A DNA stretch of 13,252 nt from Cyclostephanos tholiformis (taxonomy: Eukaryota > Bacillariophyta > Thalassiosirophyceae > Thalassiosirales > Thalassiosiraceae). The stretch covers positions 1 through 13,252 of the forward strand of contig JALLPB010000740.1 in assembly GCA_036939975.1 (NCBI GenBank), given 5' to 3'. Position numbers and translations under genes: made by a program. Shown piece by piece: positions 1 through 7,190 of the stretch. Each line of letters begins with the position of its first letter. Positions within the stretch are counted from its first letter, which is position 1. Below the pieces are notes generated by a model. It searched no databases, was not told the origin of the DNA, and saw only the letters and a list, made by a program, of their open reading frames with translations.

Positions 1-660
1 GTATTCGACCTGCCTACCTGTCACAAATCATCATTGTGTCAGCCACAATGACAACAATGAGACGAGAGTGCTGTCGTTGTCGTTGTTGCCATCCTCATTG
101 TCGTCGTCGTCGTCGTCGCCTTCGTCGTCGCCATCATTGTCTCCGTTGAGACGAGAGTGCCGTTGTTGTCGTCGTTGCCGTCACCGTCGTCGTCGCCATC
201 ATCATTGCCGTCATTGTCTCCGTTGTTGCCTTGCATCGTCATGTCATGTCGTCTCTTTGTCGGTCGTGCCGCCAACGTTGTCTTTTTGTTGGTCATGCCG
301 TCGTTGTCTTGCCGCCGTTGCATTGCGTTGCCATCTTGTCATCGCCGTCTCTTTGTCGGTTGTGCTGTTGTTGTCAGCTGGTGCTTGTCATCGCCATCTA
401 TTGCTTTCTGATTGTTGTGTCATCGTGCTGTGTCGCCGTCTTGTCATCGCCTTCTATTGCTTTTGGATGTTGTGTCCTCGCGTCGCCGTCTCGTCATCGC
501 CGTCTATTGCTGTTTGATTGTTGCATTGTCATGTCACGTTGCCATTTTGTCATCGCCGTCTCTTTGTCGGTCGTGCTGTCGTCGTCAGCTGGCGTTGTTG
601 CCGCCTCGCCTCACCCATCTCGTCATGGCCGTCTCTTGCAATCACTGGGGATGGATGCTA
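1..660. repeat. GTC/GTT-rich minisatellite block
   Basis: The stretch is built from short GTC, GTT, CGT and CAT motifs and contains clear longer repeats. TGAGACGAGAGTGC occurs at 58-71 and again at 147-160, giving a unit of 89 bp. A block of about 57 bp reading CGTTGCCAT-TTGTCATCGCC through GTCAGCTGG occurs near 327-383 and again at 537-594. A shorter unit starting TGTCATCGCC-TCTATTGC recurs at about 386, 442 and 492. A perfect GTC/CGT microsatellite lies at 100-118. Several reading frames stay open here, but their translations are only Ser/Cys/Arg/Leu or Asp/Thr/Asn tracts with no domain, so I treat the open frames as a product of the trinucleotide repeats. Confidence 0.8.
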
Positions 661-1419
661 CTCACACGTGTGGCATTCCACCAGCCACTATCAACTTGCG
701 CAAGATGTCAACATGTGTTTAAAGATAGGCGTGGTAATTTACTAGGCCAAAATTGGCTGTGTGTACCAGCGGCCGCATTTTAGCGATATGTGTGGTATTT
801 GCACTTTGCCTGAACATGCACGTGTGTAGAATGACAGGCCGTGCTCCGGAACGCGAAATATTCTGCCAGGTTCTGAATTCGTAAGTATATGGAAACAGCT
901 GTTTTCATTCGCGTGATATTCGACTGGCCAGAGGCTAAAAACTTGTAGATTTTGCCTATTTTCCCTTAAAAAAAACACAATAATGAACTTGGTTACAGCC
1001 AAATTTACCCACCAACTTGCCACATAAAATTACAGACCATGATTGACTGCACCATGCAGGAGATCTGTTGACAAGGACCATTTTTGATGGAGCTATGGCC
1101 CTCCAAACCAATGAGTAATCCAATACTTTTAGTTAAATTCAGCTAGGGCAAACAACCAACCGAAATGCACAACTGCAAAAAAAGGAAATCAGCTTTTTCA
1201 TGTCAATTCTGCTAAATTGCACATGTGAATTATAAGTATTTATGTACGGGGCTTAGCCAAAATGTTTTGGTCTTACATAAATGATTACATAATTTAGTAC
1301 ATATCATACGGTCTATGGCCAGATCGTAGCAGTCATGTAAGTCTTTTCAGTCATTTAGAGTGACCTGCAGTAAAAAAGACTGTAGTTGGTTTACAATTAG
1401 AGTAGGATGTAGTATAAAG
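661..1419. other. AT-rich intergenic stretch, no gene seen
   Basis: No supported gene. The one open frame on the minus strand (about 742-1023) starts at GTG, not ATG, and has no recognisable domain. The stretch holds short fragments that resemble old transposon ends, such as CTTAGCCAAAATGTTTTGG at about 1252-1270. This is an imperfect inverted match to the TTGGCTAAAC motif at 5029-5038. Confidence 0.5.
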
Positions 1420-1449
1420 ACTACCGTATAGGCCGGGATTTAAGCACCA
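1420..1449 (+). repeat. left terminal inverted repeat
   Basis: The 30-bp left end begins ACTACCGTATAGGCC and ends TTTAAGCACCA. Read against the reverse complement of 3763-3792 it matches at 26 of 30 positions, with mismatches at repeat positions 7, 16, 17 and 19, all transitions. Confidence 0.8.
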
Positions 1450-1520
1450 CCATGGTTTAAGCACCAGACACTAAAATCTATCATATTTAGCACATCTTTC
1501 TGCTCATCCTATAAGCACAA
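1439..1520 (+). repeat. subterminal TTTAAGCACCA repeats
   Basis: TTTAAGCACCA occurs exactly at 1439-1449 and 1456-1466. Looser copies follow: TTTAGCACA at about 1487 and TATAAGCACAA at about 1511. The reverse complement TGGTGCTTAAA sits in the right end at 3763-3773. Repeated subterminal motifs in DNA transposons are often transposase-binding sites. That role is inferred here. Confidence 0.55.
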
Positions 1521-1961
1521 CTAATCTAAATCTGTCGTTTTCTTGCCAGATTATACAGTTTGGTGTTAATTAGGTGTGCTAAATTGATTGGCCTTGAAAA
1601 GACCTTTCTGGTGATTCCCACTTTGCCATCAGTTCCTCTTCCTCACACAAAAAAACATAGTCCTTGCACCAAAAAAATACCTTGTTAGGGCACAGCCCTC
1701 TGTTACAATCGTACCATTACTTAGCCGCAAGCTAAACCCCGTATCGTTTGCTCCAAATACGAAGGACATCAGCTGGCGTGATGCACTACTTGCAGAACAC
1801 GCCACATCCACTCCTTCTGCTCGACGAGCATCTCCCCTTAGGATCTTAGCTGCGGCAGAGTAGAGAGCTTCTGCTCATAATATATAATTATCTCGAATTC
1901 CAATGTCAATTCGTCGATAAGAATATATATTCACCTTGTCTCACTATACCTGTACTAAAAA
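1521..1961. other. non-coding left arm of the transposon
   Basis: The stretch between the left terminal repeats and the first ORF is AT-rich and has no supported gene. A minus-strand open frame at about 1629-1811 begins with GTG and shows no domain. The part just before the ATG at 1962 (about 1880-1935, with runs such as ATATATAATTAT and ATATATAT) is the likely promoter of the plus-strand ORF. Confidence 0.4.
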
Positions 1962-2485
1962 ATGGCTGAGGTGACCCATCCATCATGCATTGCCAATGAG
2001 GTAGTGGTGATTGAGAAGGGGGACTGTGGCCGCTCATGCAAGGAGCACAACGTGTGCGGGGAGGTGGTGGAGAAGGATACTTTGTTGCATCTCCAAAGGG
2101 TGCAGATCACAGTCAACGGGCATGAGGAGACCATGATTGTGTGCATCTGGGTGACCAATGGGATTGATTGTTGTCATGTTGGTTGTTGAAACGCCACATG
2201 CTTAAGCATGCCTGGCACTTCAATGGTGCTCTCATGCAGGTAACAAAGGTCATTAGTGCAGACCCTTGCATTTGCTACTTGGCGGAGCAGCAAATGCACT
2301 ACCATAACCATGGTTGTGCACTTGCTACTATTGTGTTGATCGTGAACGAGGAGTGCACCTTATCAGAGAGGAGGAGTCTGGTGGAGATTGAGGGGACTGC
2401 AAAAGTGCCAAAGGAGGAGATGAAGAGGAGCACACAGGAGGAGGAGATTCAGAGTGATAAAAAAAGAAAACGTAACACAGATTAA
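1962..2485 (+). pseudogene. frameshifted Cys/His-rich accessory ORF of the transposon
   Basis: An ATG at 1962 opens a 75-codon frame that ends at TGA 2187-2189. A second frame covering about 2175-2485 continues it, so one base has been lost or gained near 2178-2184 (around GTTGGTTGTTGAAA). The two pieces read as one protein of roughly 170 residues. Near the N-terminus the Cys/His pattern is C22-x3-C26-x2-H29-x2-C32. The second piece has R-H-M-x-K-H and H-Y-H-N-H-G-C clusters, so metal binding is plausible. The C-terminal 35 residues are a Lys/Glu-rich tail ending K-K-R-K-R-N, like a nuclear localisation signal. I recall similar uncharacterised proteins in diatom genomes but cannot name the family. 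Lying between the terminal repeats and facing the transposase tail to tail suggests an accessory gene carried by the element. It could instead be captured host DNA. Confidence 0.6.
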
Positions 2486-2575
2486 TCAAATTAATAATTA
2501 ATTACATTCCCATTAATTAATATCATTCCCCCCCTCCACTCCTCCTTCCTCCTTCGTGAACCATTTGTAGCCCTT

Positions 2576-3424
2576 CTATGACCATGCATTGTGGATGATC
2601 CCCACCTTCTCCATCATCTCCATCATCAACCAATCAACCCAACCCACAATGTCATGTCTTTTTGGCGGGCTCATTGTGCCATGGATGACTCCTTCAGAAA
2701 TTATCCATGACATCCACTGCCGCTGGACACGGTCTTTGAATGTCTTATTGAAGCCACTTCCACCTGGGATGTGCTTAAACTCTATTCCCAGCTCCTGAAT
2801 CCTTGTCACCACTGAAGCCATCATGTGGCAGCGGTAGCTGTTGAGGATGAGGAGGGGAATGATGTGATTTGGGGCATCGGCAACATATGGTTTTAAAACC
2901 TTGTCAACCCATGCAATCATTACTCCCTCGTCCATCCAGGCATTCCTCTGAAAGTGCAATCTGGGATCAGGGCAGTTAAATTTTATCTGTTGATCACATT
3001 AATTTTATTAAAATAATTTTTTTCTAATTTTCTTGTGTTTATTTATATTTTCTCAAATTAATTTCTTTCGGTCCTCATAAAAATTTTGCTGTCAAATAAA
3101 TTATGTTCTGAAGAAAAGAAAGGGCTTGTGTTGCATTTTGTGAGTGCCCATGCAATAGACAAGTGAATGGGCTTTTTCAATTTGCTTCACAGCACTGTAC
3201 CTAGCAATGAAGTGCTCTGCATTGAACTCTGGGGAGAGGGACAATGCCTTCACAACAAGAAAAAATGTGTTCACAACAATGCCCTGCTCATGGTGCTTGA
3301 AGATGTACCCAAGCAGGGTGTCTTTGAGCAGCTTCAGCTGCCCGAGTGGTCTGGCATGACATGCCTTCCTCTTGCTCTTCAGCATTGCCAGGATGGGGTC
3401 ATCATTGCTGGCTTGCTGCTGCTG
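2576..3424 (-). pseudogene. degraded pogo-like DDE transposase
   Basis: This is the remains of a cut-and-paste transposase read on the minus strand. The upstream part (3424-3101, ATG at 3383-3385) encodes a DNA-binding region of the pogo/Tigger type, with G-Y-I-F-K-H-H-E-Q-G-I-V-V and F-I-A-R-Y-S-A-V-K. It ends near M-G-T-H-K-M-Q-H-K-P and then meets a stop. The downstream part (2998-2576) encodes the DDE core from N-A-W-M-D-E through W-V-D-K-V-L-K-P-Y-V, L-L-I-L-N-S-Y-R-C-H, H-I-P-G-G and F-K-D-R-V-Q-R-Q-W. The AT-rich 3000-3100 stretch replaces the middle of the gene, where the first catalytic Asp normally sits. The second catalytic Asp is Asn (AAC, plus-strand 2840-2842). The segment that normally follows H-I-P-G-G and carries the third Asp (Q-P-x-D) is deleted near 2753-2761. 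Family assignment rests on these motifs. The missing pieces are judged from memory of the family. Confidence 0.82.
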
Positions 3425-3762
3425 TCACCACACTAAAAGTGAATGTGGAAGTTGTATTGTTCAGCCACCCATTGGAGACTCACCCTCCTCCTCCTCCACA
3501 ATACGCTTGGCCAATGCAAGGAGGCCAAGCTTATGGCATGCTGTGTAAAGCATGCACACATGTCATGACAATCCGCCAGGCTAGCAGAGCCGAGGCATGG
3601 ATTCGATGGTAAGGTAAGACTTGGGGAGGAGGGAGGTTTGTGTGCCATATTTTCAATTTAAATTTTAATTCCAATGCAGACTCAGTACATTCCAAAGAAA
3701 AAAGTATGATATGCAGAAATTGGATTCTGAATGATTTAGCTGTCACATCATAGAATATTAGT
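3425..3762. other. non-coding right arm of the transposon
   Basis: The stretch from the upstream limit of the transposase frame to the right terminal repeat has no supported gene. It should hold the transposase promoter and 5' leader. The open frames here have no domains and read through the CTCCTCCTCCTCC tract at about 3485-3500. Confidence 0.4.
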
Positions 3763-3792
3763 TGGTGCTTAAACCTTGGCCTATATGGTAGT
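3763..3792 (-). repeat. right terminal inverted repeat
   Basis: TGGTGCTTAAA through CCTATATGGTAGT is the inverted partner of 1420-1449, with 26 of 30 matches. TA follows GGTAG at 3792-3793, consistent with a TA target if the element ends at GGTAG. Confidence 0.8.
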
Positions 3793-3983
3793 ACTACTAT
3801 TTTAGGACTATAAAAGAGGAAGACCACCATCATCAAACACCATCCTCATATTGGTTCCCCCTCACTGCTGCCTGCCATTGCCTTGATATGATTGTTGCTT
3901 CTGTGCCGGTGCCAATGCCATTGAGGGGGGCTGCTCAACAGCTGGGATTGGATTTGACAATGACAATGACATAGGCGTGAAAT

Positions 3984-4660
3984 TGTCATGGTTGTCATCC
4001 TCCTGCCACCCTTTCTCCCAAGTCTTTACTTGCACTGCTTGATGGCAACAATGACAATGCGAACTCCCTCCTGCAGTTGTTGTTGTTGTCTCCCCACCCC
4101 CCTCTCTCCCCCACATCATCAGCAATGCTGCTTGATGATGACAACAACTGACCATGTCTCTCCCCCTTCATGATGACAGGACCACTACTACTGCATTTGT
4201 TGTCATTGTCCCCCCTGCCCCCTGTCTCCTGCACATGTCGCCAATGTGGCTCAATGATGATGACGACTATAACTGACAACATTCCTCCCTCCTCCTCTCC
4301 CCCCTCAATGACAACAATGAGGACAACAACAATGCAACCTCCACTCCCAAAATTGTCATTTCCACCCCCGCCCCCTTCTCTTCCCAGCATTGTTGCCAAC
4401 ACTGCTCAACAACAATGACAATGACAACAACCAGCCCTTTTGAAGACAAGGATGGCATGACGCCCCTTCCCACAATTGTCATCACTGTCCGCGTGCCCCT
4501 CTCTCTCCCCCACATTGTCTCCCACATGGCTTGATGACTGCAGCAATGACAATTTCCCCATCTCGTCCCCCCTCCACCAATACACCCCAATGATGCACAC
4601 AGGTGTGGTGCCTGATGACAACGACAATGATAAGGATGGCCCTCTTGACCTCATCTTCTT
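3984..4660. repeat. degenerate C-rich minisatellite, about 5 units
   Basis: Units of roughly 90-170 bp recur from about 3984, 4070, 4193, 4352 and 4472. Each has an ATTGTCAT-like or TTGTTGTC-like start, then a CCCCCTCTCTCCC-type tract, then a segment like CACAT-GTC-CCA-TGGCT and TGATGATGACAACAA or CAACAATGACAATGACAAC. The open frames on both strands follow the repeat: on the minus strand each unit gives a W-rich and G-rich segment followed by D/N/T runs. I see no domain and read these frames as shadows of the repeat. The 16-mer CAATGACAACAATGAG at 4306-4321 is identical to 46-61 in the first minisatellite. Confidence 0.65.
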
Positions 4661-5028
4661 TCAGCTACACCGATAGGGGGGAGGCAAAGGGGTAGGCCGT
4701 GGAAGGGAATTTGGGTGCAGTGGTGGAGGCTGGTGGTGGCAGGGGAAGGAGACAAAGGTGGCGGCAGCAGTAGCATCTTACAATATTATTTTTTGGGTGT
4801 ATTTTTACTGCCTGATCAAACTATCTCTCACCAATGGGGCATGCCTTCCCGATTAAATTTTTTCTATCCATCCAAAAACATGTACTCAGCTAGGAATTGG
4901 TATTAGTAGTCAGGCCAAAGAAATTTATCTGAACCCGTCACATCCCTCTGAAGGAAAATTCACCGCAAGGCCATCTAGCTAAATTGGCAATTTATATCTC
5001 TCATATTTCAGGAATGGACTCAAAAATT

Positions 5029-5076
5029 TTGGCTAAACTACTGTAGCAGCTCCTACATGTTGGCTAAACCCTGTAG
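5029..5076. repeat. TTGGCTAAAC..CTGTAG direct repeat, MITE-end-like
   Basis: TTGGCTAAAC is followed by CTGTAG twice, at 5029-5046 and 5060-5076. The sequence just before it, CTCAAAAATTTTGGCTAAAC, gives the look of a terminal repeat from a small non-autonomous DNA transposon. No partner end is certain. The best partial inverted match is near 1252-1270. Confidence 0.4.
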
Positions 5077-5207
5077 ATCTAGAAATAGCACTTTAGCAAA
5101 ATAATTTCACAATTGCAAAAAAATGCATATCTGCAAAAAATGCACATCACAAAAAATCTGAACTGTTAATTTCCCTCAAGTTATGAGGTGTGGATATCTC
5201 TCCTAGA

Positions 5208-5223
5208 GGTGTGTAAGCACACC
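5208..5223. repeat. short hairpin GGTGTG-TAAG-CACACC
   Basis: A perfect 6-bp stem with a 4-base loop in AT-rich intergenic DNA. Function unknown; such a short hairpin can occur by chance. Confidence 0.3.
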
Positions 5224-5341
5224 AGCTTTTGTTGTTTTTTTGTCCGACCGTCACCAACTTTTCCCAGACATCTTAAGAGCTCCAAGATGCCATCACCTTT
5301 TTAAGGTCCCGGCTTAGGCCCATCTTGCTGATAGATTTGGA

Positions 5342-5487
5342 GGCAATATTTGGACAATATTTTGAATGGTGGGATTGCCCAAATATCGCACAACCAATTA
5401 TCAACCAAATATTGCCCTAAACACCCCTAGGCGGGACTGAATTTTCAGGAGATTGAGGGCAAAATTATTTGGTCAATATTTCGAAAG
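5342..5487. repeat. CAATATTTGG inverted and direct repeat cluster
   Basis: GGCAATATTTGG (5342-5353) is a perfect 12-bp inverted match to CCAAATATTGCC (5405-5416). In addition, 5347-5368 and 5466-5487 are direct repeats matching at 19 of 22 positions (TATTTGG, CAATATTT, GAA). The arrangement resembles the remains of nested small inverted-repeat elements. Confidence 0.5.
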
Positions 5488-5614
5488 CAAGATTTGGGCC
5501 CCATACTTGTATGATACTCTACTTCTATTTTTGAAGAGATCCATCCAATGCCCAAAGCCCCCACAGCCACCCTCAGCCCGAGCATCAAGCAGAACCAAGC
5601 AATCTAGAACAATC

Positions 5615-5884
5615 ATGGCATCATCCCCAATAGAAGATAATGATGTCAGCAATGTCTTAAATGAGGAAGGTCTTTTTTTGTCGTCAGCAGCCCACTGATT
5701 CCAGCTGGATGCGGGGAAAGAAATGAGCATGGATGGGAAGAAGGAGTATTTGGAGCAGCCAAAGAAGAGGTGGACCAGGAAGGTTGCACATGTTGATCAA
5801 TTTTATTCCAAACTTTCGGAACGCAAAATGGATTCTGAACTAACAACTATTATACCAGTTGTGATGATGCAACTAAAACGATAG
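5615..5884 (+). pseudogene. short ORF remnant with one in-frame TGA
   Basis: An ATG at 5615 opens a frame of 89 codons ending at TAG 5882-5884, broken only by TGA at 5696-5698 (codon 28). The first part has an acidic stretch (S-P-I-E-D-N-D-V-S-N-V-L-N-E-E-G). After the TGA the frame runs on through a basic segment (K-K-E-Y-L-E-Q-P-K-K-R-W-T-R-K-V) to a hydrophobic C-terminus (T-T-I-I-P-V-V-M-M-Q-L-K-R). The stop lies where CGA would become TGA by a C-to-T change, which I infer. The frame is also open upstream to about 5453 but without another ATG. I do not recognise the family. A piece of a transposon-borne or dead host gene is likeliest, and a chance open frame cannot be excluded. Confidence 0.35.
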
Positions 5885-6200
5885 CCACTTTTCACTACAT
5901 TATTAAGAGCTGGTCCCTTCATAGTAGCATAATTGTGGATTTCTAAGTATTAGCTCTTTGATGCTGTGCATTGTGTCACACTCGTTTTCATCAAGTACAT
6001 GTTGTTATGTGTTGCCTTATGAAACAAAATATTGTTACAAGGAAGACGAGAAATTGCTTTTTTATCACATTTTTAGATAGATAGGTAGATTACTCCAAAG
6101 AGATGAAAAGATCACACTTCAGCCAAAAGTATTAGTGGGTTATTAGGAAAGTCTTTGGTAAAGAATAATAATCTGTCAGACTAAATATGATACATCCACA
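5885..6200. other. intergenic, AT-rich, no gene seen
   Basis: No open frame of note and no RNA gene recognised. A short TAGATAGATAGGTAGAT tract lies at about 6075-6091. The right-hand part must contain the 3' untranslated region of the minus-strand gene ending at 6201. Confidence 0.45.
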
Positions 6201-6610
6201 TCATTTGTTGCTGTCCCTCAATCTTGTATCTATATCTATGAAATCCTTGCCCACCCTATCAGATGCATACTCTCCAATTTTTAGTGCACGTGCTAATTTC
6301 CCAGTAGCAAAAAATGATTCCACAACCCAACAGATGGTTGCTAATGGCAGTACATCTGTAAATGGCAAAATTTCTTCTATAAATTCGAGCAAAAACACGA
6401 TATTGCTCCCAGCGAATAATTGACGTAGTAACAAAGCGGCGATTGGAGCGTAGATCACGTCGACCAACTCTCCAACTATTGGTATTGTCTCGTTTGCCGA
6501 GCCCACTATGTCTATACAAATGCAGAGTATCAGCTTTGTGAAATCTGGGGCTGGTACCGTTGGATGGTTGGCTGTCCGAAATTGAGTTTTTTTTTCCTTA
6601 GAAATTTTTG

Positions 6611-6643
<33 letters not shown>

Positions 6644-6980
6644 AGAAGACTTCGGCTCGATCCAAGATGAATCGCCCCCGTGCAGTCACTGAAGATGCGA
6701 TGACGACGAAGATTACCGACGCAATGATCTGGGCTAAGAAAAGAAACGGCAACTTAGACGATAGTGTCGACCAAAATCTGTTGGATACCACCACTGCATC
6801 GGTGATTTGTGATCCGTCAAATACCTGTTCCGATGCAAGAAATGTGGGTAGAGAAGACAACATGATGGCAGATGATGAGCCAATGGCGGTGTGATGTTTG
6901 GATATCAGGACGCCGTCCACGACACGACGTGCATGCTTTGCAACCCTCCCTCCTGATGATAAAAAGCAAGGCCTCGGCAT
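6201..6980 (-). CDS. conserved membrane protein with poly-Asp linker, probably plastid
   Basis: Complete 259-aa frame, ATG at 6980-6978 and TGA at 6203-6201. An N-terminal region is followed by one strong membrane segment (about 77-98, P-F-L-F-L-A-Q-I-I-A-S-V-I-F-V-V-I). Next come a charged linker with ten consecutive Asp (114-123) and a basic K-I-S-K-E-K-K stretch. The C-terminal hydrophobic domain (about 146-224) has L-V-D-V-I-Y-A-P-I and the signature E-E-I-L-P-F-T-D-V-L-P-L-A-T-I-C-W. I recall this E-E-x-L-P-x-T-D-x-x-P-x-A-T-x-x-W pattern from uncharacterised plant chloroplast and bacterial membrane proteins, so a plastid membrane location is plausible, but the reaction is unknown. The extreme N-terminus is not a clean signal peptide. 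The ATG at codon 40 (M-L-S-S-L-P-T-F-L-A) is a possible alternative start. The gene is divergent from the sulfotransferase-like gene. No intron is needed. Confidence 0.8.
6612..6641 (-). repeat. (GAT)10 microsatellite coding poly-Asp
   Basis: Ten perfect ATC triplets on the plus strand read as GAT on the minus strand and encode Asp 114-123 of the membrane protein. Using one codon throughout points to recent slippage, so the run length probably varies between strains. Confidence 0.9.
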
Positions 6981-7190
6981 TTTTACATTGGAAATAGAAT
7001 CATAGCCCGTTTTAGAGGCCAGAGGTGCATTGCGGAGGGGGAGATTTATCCCCCGATCGATGACCGCAAAACAATGAACCGGGTAAAGGAATGATATGTG
7101 TATCTGACATCAGACACCCGCAAAACTTACGTACCCTCGAACAAGTACATACGTACCGTTATTTATGATCAAGCAAGGTAGACATGGTGA
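6981..7190. promoter_or_regulatory. intergenic region between divergent genes
   Basis: The 210-bp gap between the 5' ends of the minus-strand membrane-protein gene and the plus-strand sulfotransferase-like gene must hold both promoters. No TATA box stands out. The plus-strand gene's start is not resolved, so part of this interval could be its 5' coding sequence. Confidence 0.4.

Larger units (their letters stand above)
1420..3792. mobile_element. pogo/Tigger-like DNA transposon relic (2.37 kb)
   Basis: The element is bounded by a 30-bp imperfect terminal inverted repeat. The left copy is at 1420-1449 and the right copy at 3763-3792. They match at 26 of 30 positions and all four differences are transitions. 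Inside are two convergent broken genes: a Cys/His-rich ORF on the plus strand and a DDE-type transposase of the pogo/Tigger kind on the minus strand. Both carry disabling lesions, so the copy cannot be autonomous. If the end is taken as CTACC, the right flank is TA and the left flank is GA. This is one base from the TA duplication expected for the Tc1/mariner/pogo group, so the exact boundary is uncertain by a base or two. The left subterminal region also carries repeats of the TTTAAGCACCA motif. Confidence 0.75.
4661..5614. other. intergenic DNA with transposon-end-like fragments
   Basis: No supported gene. It begins with a G-rich tract (4675-4770, with several runs of three or more G) directly after the C-rich minisatellite, so purine/pyrimidine strand bias flips at about 4670. 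From 4900 on the DNA is AT-rich with short repeats, listed separately at 5029-5076, 5208-5223 and 5342-5487. Confidence 0.5.

Noticed and set aside
58..610. CRISPR-like array
   Set aside because: Repeats are imperfect, of several lengths and without unique spacers; the context is eukaryotic.
68..722. Long overlapping open frames in the first 700 bases
   Set aside because: All frames follow the GTC/GTT/CGT repeat; the translations are low-complexity Ser/Cys/Arg/Leu without domains.
742..1023. 93-codon minus-strand frame
   Set aside because: It starts at GTG, has no recognisable motif and lies in repeat-like AT-rich DNA.
1629..1811. 60-codon minus-strand frame in the transposon left arm
   Set aside because: No ATG start, no motif and too short to support.
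3862..4654. Several open frames of 80-135 codons on both strands
   Set aside because: They mirror the degenerate minisatellite; the residues repeat with the DNA units and show no domain.
4715..4906. 63-codon plus-strand frame
   Set aside because: G-rich low-complexity start and no domain; likely chance.
5646..5846. 66-codon minus-strand frame
   Set aside because: It is antisense to the 5615-5884 remnant and has no motif.
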